Shown here: piece by piece, positions 24,741 through 36,111 of the stretch
Position numbering within the stretch: the first letter of the stretch is position 1
Layout: each line of letters opens with the position of its first letter
Origin: Chaetoderma sp. LZ-2023a
Lineage: Eukaryota > Mollusca > Caudofoveata > Chaetodermatida > Chaetodermatidae
Reading direction: 5' to 3'
Assembly: GCA_034401795.1 (NCBI GenBank)
Contig: CM067360.1
Location: 55,043,768 to 55,107,767, forward strand
Length of the DNA stretch: 64,000 nt
Program-made: the position numbers and the translations under genes
The notes under the pieces: generated by a model
Told to the model about the DNA's origin: nothing
The model's input: the letters and a program-made list of their open reading frames with translations, nothing else
The model's database searches: none

Positions 24741-24887
24741 AATGAGTGCTTTTAGCAATTACATCAGAGAGATTTTACCATTCAATATCCTTTCGAATGA
24801 CAATTTGTGTAATGAATTGAAATTGTGCTACTGCACACTGTTAATGGCTAAAACAATTCCAACTCTCAGACACACCAAGACTGTATG

Positions 24888-25345
24888 AACAAGAGGCCCA
24901 AGAAGGACATGTGGTGTTCACCTGAACCATTAGCACATGGTGGGTAATTTTAGTACAGTAGGAAGAAGGATCCTTCCAGTAAAATTAGGATAAAATCCAT
25001 CAAGCGGTTAAGGAAGAGATCGATACATTTTGACAATATCAGGTACATTTTTCATAAAAGCTAGGATCTTCACACAAACAATTTACCAAACAGAATTCTG
25101 AATTGAAGTCCTAGAGCCCAGCATGCTAGAATCCTAGCTTCCACTCCGTCCAGTCAAAATCCATAAATCTGTTAATTAGATGTGTTTTGAAAATTTCCTT
25201 ATTTTTCATACAATCTAAGATTTTCACGAAAAAATAATATGGTAATTCTAACCAAATTTGGGTGAAATCCGTCAAGAGGATAAGAAGATGTGTGTTGACG
25301 ATATCTGGTATATCTTTCATCATAACACCTAAGATGTTCACTCAA
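24888..25345. mobile_element. aacaagaggccca element, degenerate
   Basis: Starts with aacaagaggcccaag and gttcacctgaa, a sequence type I recall as widespread in mollusc genomes. It is followed by two diverged units of about 160 bp that both contain aaatccrtcaag, then gacaatatcaggta or gacgatatctggta, and an end in cttcac/gttcac. No coding capacity is seen. Confidence 0.5.
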
Positions 25346-25360
25346 ATACATAACTAATAT

Positions 25361-25503
25361 CCATTTACAGACAAAGAGAAGACTATTTTTGAAAATTTAC
25401 CACTGAAATGACAGTGGGAAAATTTCAAAAATAGTCTTCTCTTTTTCTGTAAATGGACATTTCTCAAGACCGTGTTTGGCTGATATGAGTGTTAAAGAGT
25501 TAA
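25361..25503. mobile_element. piggyBac-type MITE
   Basis: Hairpin arms gaagactatttttgaaaatt and its complement, flanked on both sides by ccatttacag/ctgtaaatgg. The central turn is shortened. The right end decays into gttaaagagttaa. Confidence 0.7.
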
Positions 25504-25504
25504 A

Positions 25505-26390
25505 ACATCAAAGGATATCAATACTGAATGATAAAAACACTTAAATAGGTTGTGTTAACACTGAAATAGATCTATAGCAGGTTGTGTTAGCAGTGCTGCT
25601 ATGGTAGAGTGATACACATTCAATTCATCCATATGCGAAGTTTCAGTGTTACTTCAAAATAAGTAAATATCAGATTTTCACTGCACAATTCATGTAATGT
25701 GCTAGGCGTTTAGGGTCAAAGTCATCCATGCGAATGAACATTTACGCTGGAGCCCTCTGTCTGACGATATCTGCTGATGATGTTACACATTTTGACTGCC
25801 ATTATAGTCTCGACATCAGTTCTAAATATATTTTACAAGACTGCCATTGCTCAAGATGTCCAGCAGAGACCAGCCACAACCGTGGTGATTCCCAATGATT
25901 AATCTTGCGACTGTTTTATCAGATTGGTTCAAAACTTCATAAGTAAATCGAAGTAGGTTTGTGAAAGAACCCTGTCGAAATGGATGATGGGTCAGAAATC
26001 CAGTATATATGTGTGCCAATTACAAGTAGTGATACGAGCTGTGGCATTGAGTTATACATGTTATGAACCAAATTTAACTCGTTTTCAAGATTATTGATTA
26101 CATTCTCCTTAACATATCATCATACTATGCACCATTTACATAGCTCTGGCTAGCATCCAGAAAGCGCAAACTACAGCATGCTCTATGCTGAAATGTACAA
26201 TTATCTGGTATTGTCAACAGGATTGTATTTGCATATGTAAATGCTTCGCTGGACACAGCAACTGATCAAATGCCTGGTGATGAAACCATCTATGGTTGAC
26301 ATGTTGCCTGAAATATAAACAAAATACAACATGTATGTTCTAAATAAAAAGAATCACAACATTAGCAATCGCAAGAAAATCCAAATTGTT
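25505..26390. other. unassigned stretch
   Basis: No gene or repeat family recognised. Confidence 0.4.
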
Positions 26391-26394
26391 GCAG

Positions 26395-26510
26395 ACTAAG
26401 ATACTATTCTTTTTTAATTTACCACTGGAATGACTCGCTCTGTCATTGAGCCAGTCATTCCAGTGGTACACTCTCTAAAATAGTGTTCTTGGCCAAGAAA
26501 TGCACATTTC
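26395..26510. mobile_element. piggyBac-type MITE, hairpin core
   Basis: Palindrome around accactggaatgactcgctc and gagccagtcattccagtggt. The outer arms are diverged. Confidence 0.65.
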
Positions 26511-26558
26511 TCAAGTTTGAAAGCCACTCTAAATGCTGGTCTTTGATCAGTATGACCA

Positions 26559-26740
26559 TTAACCCTTTAACACATAGGATATCTACTGGATATAATACAA
26601 ATAAATATGACTGGAAGCCATTGCTGCCTAATGGCTGCCTTAGGCAGCAACAGCTTTCAGTCATATTAATTTCAAAATATTGGACAAAATATGATACATA
26701 TTGCAAGGAATGTACTTGGACTTGTCGTTGAAAGGGTTAA
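26559..26740. mobile_element. piggyBac-type MITE with a different core
   Basis: TTAA-ccctttaaca at the left and gttgaaaggg-TTAA at the right. The core has an inverted repeat (aatatgactggaa / ctttcagtcatatt) and a gctgcc...ggcagc turn resembling the CTTTCCA family palindrome. Its right TTAA is shared with the next element. Confidence 0.65.
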
Positions 26741-26905
26741 CCCTTTCATGGTGAAGCCGACCAAAACCAGTCTGTAGTGGACTAGTGGTCTTGAGGAATG
26801 TCAATTTGTGGGCCAAGAGAAGACTATTTTTTAAAAGTGTAAGACTGGCTTGGGAACTGAGTTAGTCCTTTCAGCGGTAAGTTTTCTAAATACTCTTATT
26901 ATACC
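26737..26905. mobile_element. piggyBac-type MITE abutting its neighbour
   Basis: TTAA-ccctttcatggtgaagccg, then the standard interior to a diverged hairpin at 26,808-26,905. The right terminus is lost. Confidence 0.6.
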
Positions 26906-26924
26906 AAACGACTGACGACCGACT

Positions 26925-27030
26925 GAGAGACAACTATCTTTTTTAAAGTTTACCACTCAAATGACTTGCGCCGTCATCGAGCCAGTCATTCCAGTGGTAA
27001 AATTTCAAAAATAGCCTCCTTGGCCAACAA
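26925..27030. mobile_element. piggyBac-type MITE, hairpin core
   Basis: Arms around tttaccactcaaatgac and gtcattccagtggtaaaa, central gccgtcatcgagc turn, right flank ggccaacaaatg. Confidence 0.6.
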
Positions 27031-27265
27031 ATGATATCATATTGTTTACAGCTGAGAGGAAATTTTGGCTGAACTATACTTTTTAGTTAGATTGCTTTTT
27101 AAACAGATGGGTCAAGCAATTCGGAAATGTAAAGATATGGGTCGTATTATATACAGTCATAATTTTTCATAGTGTATGTAGTGCAAGTTAGGGTAAGGCT
27201 TTAGCCTGGTCAAACGAAGAGACTGGTGTTGTTCGACCCACTGCCTAATAGTGATAATATATACC
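27031..27265. other. unassigned stretch
   Basis: Nothing recognised. Confidence 0.4.
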
Positions 27266-27267
27266 TG

Positions 27268-27545
27268 TAGCATACCTCAAATTTTTGACTTGGGTGTACC
27301 AAGTCCTGCTTTCTTGAGGTCACCTCGTAGCACGCTTAGCAGATTTATGCAGTGGCGTCATCTCCTGGCTTTGTATTTGCTGGCTCCGAGTAGGGCGAAT
27401 TCGAAGGCTCTCTGTGCACGTGTCTCTTTTGGCATCCTAAGCACATGGCCAAACATGGACCATCGGTGTCCAATGTTGGTGCATAGGTGTTTGCGGTGGC
27501 AGGCATCGAATTTGTCTAGAGCTACCTTCGGAGCTTTTAGATTAA
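27268..27545 (-). mobile_element. 3' relic of LINE-3
   Basis: Closely matches 61,290-61,640 (ttcttgaggtcacctcgtag, ggctttgtatttgctggctc, aagcacatggccaaacatgg). It lacks about 85 bases present in the other copy between gacc and the ggtgtccarrkg box; both sides of the missing part carry ccatc. It encodes the antisense of the LINE-3 C-terminus. Confidence 0.85.
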
Positions 27546-27547
27546 AT

Positions 27548-28480
27548 TGTGTACTACGAAATTACTTCATGGTATAAATCTTTTAAACTCAATACTTCAT
27601 TAACGTATTCATATACATATGTAAACATATGGCTGTCATTTTGGGGTCGAAGCTATTACATGCAATATGCCAGGACATATCAACAGCTATCGGAATGTGG
27701 TGAATGTGACGAATGTGAACCAACTATCTTACAATCGTGGCATATGTCGATTATATAACTACATACTATGAAATTACTTGGTGGTAGAATCGTGCAATAT
27801 TCCGTACAACACTATAAAGAGTTCTATATGTAAATATGTTTGAAAGCAGAATGAAAACAGATTATGCAGATATTGGTAATTAAAATAGTAAATTATTGAC
27901 TTCTGATAACTGTTGGACGCAACTAAATTACATATTGCGAGATTACTTTATGGTAGACTATTTTTAAACTCGACATTTTAAAAGTGCATTCATATACCTA
28001 TCTAAACACATCAGTGGAATTCTGGGACAGAATCTATTGCAGACAGTAGCATACTGAAAACCGTGGATCTGACAAATTACTTCGCTGTAGAATTTCTTTT
28101 GAATTGGCAATATTATGTGTCTGAAATACTGGGGCCGAATGTATTACAGACAGTAGAGCACTGAAAAGCATGTATCAGATACAATTTTCACAAGTTTTCA
28201 GTAAGGATTTGCATACTATGAAATTACTTCATCTAGAAATCTTTTATATAGCTAGCATAATCAAACTCAAGTCTATGTGGATGAAAATCTGGGGCCGAGC
28301 ATAACCTACAGACAATAGGGCAGTGAAGAATGTGAATTGGCTAAAATTTCAGCTAATTTTCAGTATGAAATTGTGTACAACGAATTAGATTACTTCATGG
28401 AAAACATGTTTAACTCAATACTTCATTAGCATATTCAAATACATATCTAACCATATGGGTGGAATTTTTTAACTGAGCAC
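27548..28480. repeat. degenerate tandem array, about six units
   Basis: Units of about 110-210 bp start with a form of actatgaaattacttcatgg (near 27,550, 27,765, 27,935, 28,075, 28,210 and 28,385). They continue with aaactcaatacttcatta, a tacatatctaa box and ctggggccga--ctattacagaca. Unit length and sequence differ strongly, so the array is old. Confidence 0.7.
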
Positions 28481-28744
28481 ATTGCAGGCATTACTAACTT
28501 AGCACATTCATACCCTTTCTGTTGATTTCTGTATCTAAACCACCTGCTACAATGTTATTGACGGCCGTTTTGACTGGAATTTCAGAACATCAGTTATCTA
28601 TCCATAGTGCTAAATAATTGCATGCATAGCTCTTTTCCCAGTGAAGGATTAAGGACAATAAATTACTAATGAAAATCCCACGTACATTATTTTTAGCGAA
28701 TTTTGTCTACTTTTTCATGCTCTACAATATTATTATACATGTTT
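28481..28744. other. unassigned stretch
   Basis: Nothing recognised. Confidence 0.4.
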
Positions 28745-28985
28745 TACATATGACGTCATAACCAACTAAGTGACATGTATGCTGACATCATAACCATTAT
28801 GTCATAAATGCTTGTATTTGGCCAGTCTTTAACTCTTAATAGTCCAACATGTTGTAAGAATTGTATGTTTTTGCTATTTAATAAACCTGCTGTTTTATAT
28901 TTAGAAACTAATTTGACTGGTTGCTGTTGCTGCCGTAAGCAGCAACAGCATCCACTCAAGTTAGTTTCAAAATATTACCAGCTTA
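28745..28985 (+). mobile_element. CTTTCCA-family MITE, 5' part
   Basis: TGACGTCA near 28,750, then tctttaactcttaatagtcc, ctatttaataaacctgctg and a good inner palindrome (aactaatttgactgg...ttgctgc / gcagcaaca...agttagtttcaaaat). The right half is missing. Confidence 0.7.
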
Positions 28986-29044
28986 GCTACAATATTTGAC
29001 CTTTCTTGCTAAAATATGTGCTCACTTATTACCAGTGATTCGAA

Positions 29045-29280
29045 CGCTTAGGCTACCTTTTACAGCTCATAAATAAGTTAATATACCCACAAAATATAAA
29101 CTGAAATTCTGTCTTGTTTTGCAAACATGTTATTTTATTTTTTAGATGTTCTATATCATCGATTTTACAGTACAGCTCATACATGTATATAATTTACTAT
29201 ATTAACAAAGAAAAAGATCAATTCTACCTTGTTTTGAAAACGTGTTAATTTATTTTTAGGTCTTCTATACCAAACGGTGT
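29045..29280. repeat. two-unit tandem duplication, about 120 bp
   Basis: Both units contain tttacag...agctcat, aatatac/aatttac, cttgttttgcaaacatgtta or cttgttttgaaaacgtgtta, and ttttagrtgttctata. Clearly diverged. Confidence 0.65.
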
Positions 29281-29814
29281 CAGGGTTCGAGGAAACCGAG
29301 ATATTGAAAAACTCGCTTTAACCATTATCTTGCTGGTTTCAAAGGCCTAGTTGTTTCACGGCCAGTACAAGAAAGATTTGTGTAGATTATGTTAGCAATA
29401 ATGCTGAAAGTTGTCTACATGTATGCAGGAATAGCTTACGGCAGCGGTTTCCAAAATGATTAGAAGTTATCATAATTTAGATGTACAGAAATATGTGGAA
29501 TGTCAGCAATGTATGAGTTAGGTTTTAACACATTTCTGTAATTCCTAACATCCTTCCGGATTACCGTATTTCCCCAATTTCTTTTTTTACCGTAGTTTTG
29601 TAGTTCCGTATTTTGCATGCTATTTAAGCATAATTTCTATTCCAATTACCAATAAAGGATTTACTTACTTTTGAAGGCTATATACACAGCTAATTGTCTG
29701 CGTCAGATGGCAGGCAGTCAGTCCGCCAGCCCCCCTAGTGAGCGTATGCGAATGAGCGATCTAGCCAATATATATCCTAAATCTATGGCTACAATCTAAA
29801 AATAAAGACGCGCG

Positions 29815-29818
<4 letters not shown>
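29281..29818. other. unassigned stretch
   Basis: Nothing recognised. Confidence 0.4.

Positions 29819-29880
<62 letters not shown>
29819..29880. repeat. (CT)n microsatellite
   Basis: Sixty-two bases of uninterrupted CT. Confidence 0.97.
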
Positions 29881-29881
<1 letters not shown>

Positions 29882-30169
29882 GTTAGCGGTTGGCGACCAC
29901 AATCCCTTGCGCAAAATGGCCGCCCCTATGGGCAATTCTAGACACAAGCACGTATAGGCTTGACCGCTCGAGCAGCCACGCAATAAGACGAGATCGCTCT
30001 GAGGGTGTGCATGCGCAAAACGGACATCATAGAGCGACGTAAAATAACCAAGTCCGAATCAATCTTGATTTTCGAAAACTGCATATGTCAAAAGTTTTGA
30101 GATTCAAAGGAAGAAATTCTTTTGGTGCACTGGATGAGACCCATAGAAGATATTTCTTGATTTCCGTAA

Positions 30170-30295
30170 ATTCAATTGAGCCCAACTGGGCCCCATTCAG
30201 AGCCCACGCAATAGCCCAGTCAGAGCCCTAGCCCAGTTGAGCCCAGTCATCCCTCTCGAAACCCAACTGGGGCCCGGGTGGGCTTGCAGGCTGGG
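30170..30295. repeat. GGGCCC-type minisatellite, short array
   Basis: Units such as gagcccaactgggcccc and agcccagtcagagccc, related to the longer array at 22,725-23,130 but on the opposite sense. It directly abuts a CTTTCCA-family MITE. Confidence 0.65.
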
Positions 30296-30640
30296 ATGAC
30301 GTCATAATGAACTGCGTGATGTGTACAATGGCATTATAATGAATGACGTCGTGAATGACGTCGATAAGTACGTCACGAACGCATATTTGAAGAAGGTATA
30401 TGCGTTGTTGTACAAATTGTTTGCTTTTACTATTTAATAAATATTCTGTTGAATATTTTGAAACTAATTTGACTGGGCGCTGTTGCTGCCAGCTTCCCTA
30501 TATAGTTTTCAGGAAATTGATAGCTAGAGCATTTGGGGGATCGATCAATCCCAACACGACGAGCTGTGGGTGGAGCTTAGCTAGTGATGGGCGGGGCATG
30601 GCTAAAAATGGAAAGGTCCATTATAGACCTATGTGCATTT
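30296..30640 (+). mobile_element. CTTTCCA-family MITE
   Basis: TGACGTCA near 30,298, ctatttaataaatattctgt, one palindrome arm (gaaactaatttgactgggcg), then ttttcaggaaattgatagct, gatgggcggggcatggct and the right end tggaaaggtcc. The second palindrome arm is deleted. Confidence 0.7.
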
Positions 30641-31025
30641 CGTCATATTTTGTAAAATGTTCTGTTGAATATTTTCAATATAATTGGAATGGAAGTCATT
30701 GATACCTTATATCCAAACAATGCAAGAGGACGTTTTTATTTGATTCGGAAACGTCCGAGTTATTTCTCAGCTGTAGGGCCTACTGTAGCATGGTGTTTTA
30801 AAGAGCATTAGATGTGACATTTTTAAGAAGGACTTTCATTAGCATATTTGATCAGTATAATTTATTATCTGGTATAAATCACGCCTGATGATACGATGTT
30901 TCTGCCTCTAAAAGAGACCATTCCCTACTGCTTTACAGTTGTCATGAAATCCATGGACATAAATATACCTGCGACAGGTAAGTGCTTGTGAGCGGAGAGA
31001 CACCGTTCCGTGGAACGGAAATCTA
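30641..31025. other. unassigned stretch
   Basis: Nothing recognised beyond a trailing tctgttgaatattttc remnant near 30,660. Confidence 0.4.
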
Positions 31026-31029
31026 CGAC

Positions 31030-31125
31030 TCAGGCCGAGTTCTCACTAGAGAGTGAATTCTGAATAACGCCATACGTCAGTATGCCCTTATTCAGGATTA
31101 AGTGTTTAATGAGGACACGGCCTAA
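31030..31125. mobile_element. GGCC-TTCTCAC family MITE, short form
   Basis: aggccgagttctcactagag and gaggacacggcctaa are inverted ends; the core contains ataacgccatacgtcagtat, as in the copy at 22,522. Confidence 0.65.
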
Positions 31126-31490
31126 GTTTCGTTTGGAAAAGTGTATGTTACAGGGCTAGTTAACAATTTATTCCTGAAGTTGCACGCGGTATAAATAGTT
31201 CACCATCCTGGTCGACGAAACAACCGGTTACAGAGTAGTCGAGGCTGCTATGAACACACGTTCTTTGAGCGTTGGACTGTTGGTGAACCCAATTGTTACT
31301 GATAGAGTCTCTATCATAGAGAAGGAGTGGTGATTGACAGAGTGAATTTATCTTGTTTTATTACTGTTGAACTTGGGACAACAGTGCAGAGGTCAACACT
31401 CTATAAATACTGACTTAGAAAGAGAGACTGCCCTAGAGCTCCGAAAGAATAAATGACCCAGAAGGTTATACATGATTTTGTGCCACGTAG
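31126..31490. other. unassigned stretch
   Basis: Nothing recognised. An inverted pair agagtctctatcat/atgatagagac-like sequence around 31,305-31,320 is too short to interpret. Confidence 0.35.
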
Positions 31491-31494
31491 CTTC

Positions 31495-31850
31495 TTCCAT
31501 GAACCTTTTCAATTTTAGCTATGCCCCGCCCATCTCTATCTAAGCGCCATACACACCACGCTCGGGTTAGAATCGATTGATCTCTGAACTCTCTGACTAT
31601 CAGTTTCCAGAAAACTATGTAGGTAAGCTGTTGAATATTTTGAAACTGATTCGACTGGGTGCGCCCAGTCAAATTAATTTCAAAATATTCAACAGCGTGT
31701 TTATTAAATAACACAGACATACAATTCGTGCAACGTGTCGGACTATTAAGCGTTAAAGACGGACTATTTCGAATCATTCATGGCGTCATGATTATGACGT
31801 CAGCATCCACGTCACATAGTTGATTATGATGTCATATGATGGATGGATAA
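31495..31850 (-). mobile_element. CTTTCCA-family MITE
   Basis: Near-complete reverse copy: ccttttcaattttagctatg at the left, palindrome around gactgggtgcgcccagtc, cggactattaagcgttaaag, TGACGTCA near 31,796 and atatgatggatggataaac at the right. Confidence 0.75.
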
Positions 31851-32049
31851 ACTTATTAATTTATGAATTACTACATGACCTGTACAGCATCACAATTATG
31901 CTGTTAAATTAATGGACTGATTTGATCTGCAACTCGTGTATCATTATGATCAAATACGGCACATGTTAGCTGACATCAAATTAAAAAATTTGGAAAGTGC
32001 GCGATAAACTGCTTGAATTGAATGTCTCTGATGAATTTACATATTAATA

Positions 32050-32135
32050 AGCATTTTGTGGAATATTTAGAAACTAATTTGACGGGGCGTTGTTGCTGCT
32101 ATGGACAAATTAGTTACAAAACATTCAACAGTTTA
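32050..32135 (+). mobile_element. CTTTCCA-family MITE, partial
   Basis: gaaactaatttgacggggcg with a short second arm (acaaattagttacaaaacat). Confidence 0.55.
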
Positions 32136-32139
32136 CTGT

Positions 32140-33105
32140 AATGGTTAACTTGTGGCTTAGATCCTCGGAATTCAGGTTTCAATGTTTCAAATTGATCCCA
32201 ATACGCGCAAAATGTGGGTGGCACTGGTGATACCTGGAGTCAATCACTCAATGATCTGAAAAGCGTAGATCCCTCATGACCCTCGCAAAAGGGGCATTTC
32301 AGAGTTCAGTATATTTCTCGCCGATCTCGTTTATACGAGAATATCATATTACTAACAAAGTCGTATTTTCTGGTGTTAATTCCATTTCCTAGTCAAATAA
32401 AATGCCAGGTTAATACACCCAACCAAATTGTATTTACAATGAAAATATAGAAATTCAGGTCATGAGTGTTCGTTTCTGCTTTCGCCTACCAATCAGTAGA
32501 TATTATGCTACTGAAAAACTTAGAAACATCTTTGTTCGGCCTTTCTCCTGATTACTGAAACAAATTAGAGACACGCCATTATGTATGCTGGCAGGGCATT
32601 ACAGACCGTTGTGATTGGATCGGGCAGTAGCCAAAAGAATGAGAAGACCACTGAGAAACGTCACGATCTACTGATAGTTGTTGACAAATGTAGGAGATGA
32701 AATAAACACATCCGCTGAACAGCTGTTGCTCAACCTGCTGCAATGCATTAAAATCTTAAAATACCCAGTCATGCTGGATGGCGGTTTATTGAACCCGCAT
32801 CACAGGTAGTCTGAACAACTAGCCCCCCCCCCCCCCTACAGCTCCCCCTCCCCCACCCCCGGATTTAACCAGTATTCCTGCTCGCTGGAACTGCTCTAGT
32901 AATTTACCTGGCCTCTTGCCTGCCTCCGCGGTGATAGACTCAAGACTCACTTAGACAAGTGCACCCTTCTCCAAAACTTCAACGACTGGGGTTTAGATGC
33001 ACATAAATAACTTCTTCTCTAACTTCTTCTTCAAATCCGTAAATGGAACCACAGAACGGCAGCTAGTGTTAAACGTATTCGCTAGCACACTGCAGTTGCG
33101 CTAAC
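32140..33105. other. unassigned stretch
   Basis: Contains a short C-run near 32,823-32,836. No gene or repeat family recognised. Confidence 0.4.
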
Positions 33106-33205
33106 TTAGTTTATTTTGACGAGCTTTCACACATAAAAGCTCTTCCACAGGATATAATGAAGCATATTTATGTGCGAAGGCTCGTTAAATTAAACTAAGT
33201 TAGTC
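33106..33205. mobile_element. palindromic MITE, TTAGTTTATTTTGACGAGC family
   Basis: acttagtttattttgacgag at the left is mirrored by ctcgttaaattaaactaagt at the right, with cttt-cacacataaa / tttatgtgcgaag inner arms. A second copy lies at 34,552-34,650. Confidence 0.7.
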
Positions 33206-34400
33206 TTAAAAGCATTACACCGTGAGTGACATTTAACCTGTGTTCGCTATTGCTGGTCTGTTAACAGGACAATGTCTGCTCGATGTTTTAACATGATCAT
33301 TATATCTGGCGGTACAGTTCCGAATTCACACTGTTGAGTCCATTCTCCGGACCAACGAACGAGTTTCTTACAAACACGGCATAAGAACCTTTCCAAAAGC
33401 AGACGGATAACCAGGGTGCTTGATTACTTTCGCAAATGTTACCAGTCAAAAGCAAGTAAAATACGTAGGGAATATCATTCCTGATGGTGACAGACTACCA
33501 GCTATTAGAGATAGTGGTAACCGTTTAGGGAACAGTATCGGTCTTATGAGTCTTTGCGAACGTGAGAAAGCTAAAGATGATTGATTCGCCTTGCCACCGT
33601 GGACCACTGACGTGATTTCTTCATGCATAGCATTGGAACAGCGTCTGGGGCAACTATTATCATATTGGCGGCAACAATATCGTTGATACCTGGGCTCTGA
33701 TATTCCCACTAGAATATCTCAACAGATATCCAAAACGGTTGGCAGCACGTGGTCTGACATCTGTAAGGACAATGCCATGGCCTCCTAAGTAAACCTAACA
33801 AAACACAACTTTCACTCAAGGACCAAAGTGGGATAGCCCGGTTATGATGAATCCGACGTTCACGATCTGCAGCATGTGGGACACACGCCCCAATTTTTTT
33901 TTTTAATGATTTGCGAAACCTAATAATTTAGGGTTCACGCCGACGTTACAGTTGTTGCCGTGACAGGATCGCCATCACTTTGACGTAAGAAACTACGTCG
34001 AAGACATGGTTAGCAACACCCCACCCAATTCGAATGGTTGTTTACACCAATGACCACGTAGAATGCGCATGCCTACGATGGATAATATGGGAGACAATGC
34101 CTCTATATTCCAGATTTTATTTTAGCTATGAATGCGTTGCATATGTTCTGCTAGCCTAGTTGCGTGGCTATAAAAGATGAAGTGCCTATAATCCAGTAAT
34201 GAATTCTAACACAATAACGCTCGCATTTAAACAGAGTATGGCACTGCGTATGTTGACAAAAAATTAACCAGCTGCTATGAGCAGAATGTAGGGCCTATAT
34301 ATGGGTTTATGTGAATAAACGTTTCTCAATTACTCTTGAGATAAAAGGTAGGTAGCCTCGTTAGTGTGTACGTATAGACAGACTGTTTAAGATTAACTAA
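33206..34400. other. unassigned stretch
   Basis: The minus-strand open frame at 33,446-33,709 has no recognised motif. Nothing else supported. Confidence 0.4.
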
Positions 34401-34403
34401 TGA

Positions 34404-34553
34404 TGTGTTCACACAGCTAATCAGATGTAAGTCTAATCGACCACAAAATGTCGTTTTAGTCATGCAAGCGTTCACATTTACACAAGTTATGACGAGTAAA
34501 CAAGGTTTTGTGGACTTGCTTCTGATTAGCCTTCCTAGTGTGAACACCGCCTT
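34404..34553. mobile_element. MITE with GTGTTCACAC ends, copy 1
   Basis: gtgttcacacagctaatcag and ctgattagccttcctagtgtgaacac are inverted ends of a 150-bp element with no coding region. Confidence 0.65.
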
Positions 34554-34650
34554 AATTTATTTTAACGAGCTTTCGCACAGAAATGAGCTACATCGAGTGA
34601 CCTGATAAAGCATATCTGTGCACGAAAGCTAGTCAAAATAAACTAAGGAG
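34552..34650. mobile_element. palindromic MITE, TTAGTTTATTTTGACGAGC family
   Basis: ttaatttattttaacgagct and agctagtcaaaataaactaa form the arms. It lies between the two GTGTTCACAC-family copies. Confidence 0.7.
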
Positions 34651-34654
34651 ATAT

Positions 34655-34800
34655 CCAGACTATGAGGGCTAATCAGAAGTACGTCCGGTCAATCACAGAC
34701 ATTCATGTTACTCATGTAAACAGTCACTCACATTATGTTATGACAAATAAGCGAATCAGATCAGACTTACTTCAGATTAGTCATCTAATCTGAACACCGC
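34655..34800. mobile_element. MITE with GTGTTCACAC ends, copy 2
   Basis: Interior collinear with copy 1 (ctaatcagaagtacgtc..., tgttatgacaaataa..., cagattagtcatctaatctgaacacc). The left end is diverged. Confidence 0.55.
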
Positions 34801-35385
34801 ATTAGTTAGTCTTAATATGTACTACCGTTGAATCCTGTTTTATTGTCAATTAGGGCCACACGTGTGTCTATATCACGTTTATGTCAAGGTTGTTATGCGT
34901 CGCAGCACCTCTCGAGTGGACACCGTGTAAGCCATCAAAAGGGGCCCACTAAAGACAGGTGGTCGCTTAATGCAACGCATTTGCTCTGCTAAATAGCTCT
35001 TGTGGACGAAGTGGTAGCGGTCGTATGACAGGATTGGTTTTTGCTGTTTTCTATATACTTCAGACATCAATCCACATATGACAACACAAGTATGGCTTGT
35101 GATCCCGGAGATGTGTACACTCATGCGCTATTACTCATTAGAAAATACCGACGTCATATCGACCGCCATGTATCCTGGTTAAAAGATGAATAGTGCTTTA
35201 CACCGTTTTAATTGTTAATGCGGCGGATCATCTTGGTTAATTAAATTACTAATAGGTGTGGCAATATGTGCTATGATAATGATCATTTTGGAAGCGTCTG
35301 CTAAATTTGATTAATTGGTCATGTATAACAGTAGCAAAATAGATACGCATGAAATATCCAAAAATGACTAAAATACTGATTTTAG
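34801..35385. other. unassigned stretch
   Basis: Only chance-length open frames on the minus strand. Confidence 0.4.
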
Positions 35386-35389
35386 CATT

Positions 35390-35695
35390 TGACATTGACA
35401 CATGGAAATGGCGCTTGATGCTCATGAAACCGATTCCACCAGTTTGACCACCCAAAGAACTATTATGATAGCGCCCACGTTTGTTTTAATTGGCCAAGTA
35501 GAAGCAGGGATATGCGAGGAATATGACATGAATTTTGATTCTGTTGACTGATCTTGACATTTACTCTTGAACTGTTGACTCTCTAAGAATGTCATGAAAC
35601 CTATTCCATTTGTTTGACCACGGGAAGATTATCGTGATAGACACCGAGTGTGTCTTAACCGGGCAAGTAGAAGCAGACTGTAGAGGTATACAAGT
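35390..35695. repeat. two-unit tandem duplication, about 170 bp
   Basis: tcatgaaaccgattcca...tttgaccac...gccaagtagaagcag (first unit, from 35,420) matches tcatgaaacctattcca...tttgaccac...gggcaagtagaagcag (second unit, from 35,593). Confidence 0.65.
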
Positions 35696-35954
35696 ATCGG
35701 ACATGGGTTCATTTTCGATGACGGTCATCGTGGATTAATGCAAATGAGATCGCTCGCCAGCTCGGTGTCATTTTTTCAATGGTTCACCATACAGAAAGGT
35801 TTCTATAGGCCTACATATTGATGAACAGGCGTAAAAATTCGGACAGGCTCGGTCAAAATGGCACTATCGTAGCAGATTTGCGCCCACAACCGCCTACTAT
35901 TACGCCTACTACTATGATAAGTGAGGTGTGTTTTATGGATGACACAACCAATCT

Positions 35955-35957
<3 letters not shown>

Positions 35958-36025
<68 letters not shown>

Positions 36026-36111
36026 GGAGGGAGGGAGAGGGAGAGGGGGGAGGGAGGGAGAGGGGTGGCTGTGGTGAGGGATGGAGGGATGGAGGGAGGG
36101 AGGGAGGGAGG

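Noticed and set aside
27548-28480. CRISPR-like array
   Set aside because: Repeat units are long, diverged and irregular, and the context is eukaryotic.
33446-33709. 87-residue minus-strand frame with several cysteines
   Set aside because: No known zinc-finger spacing or family match by eye.
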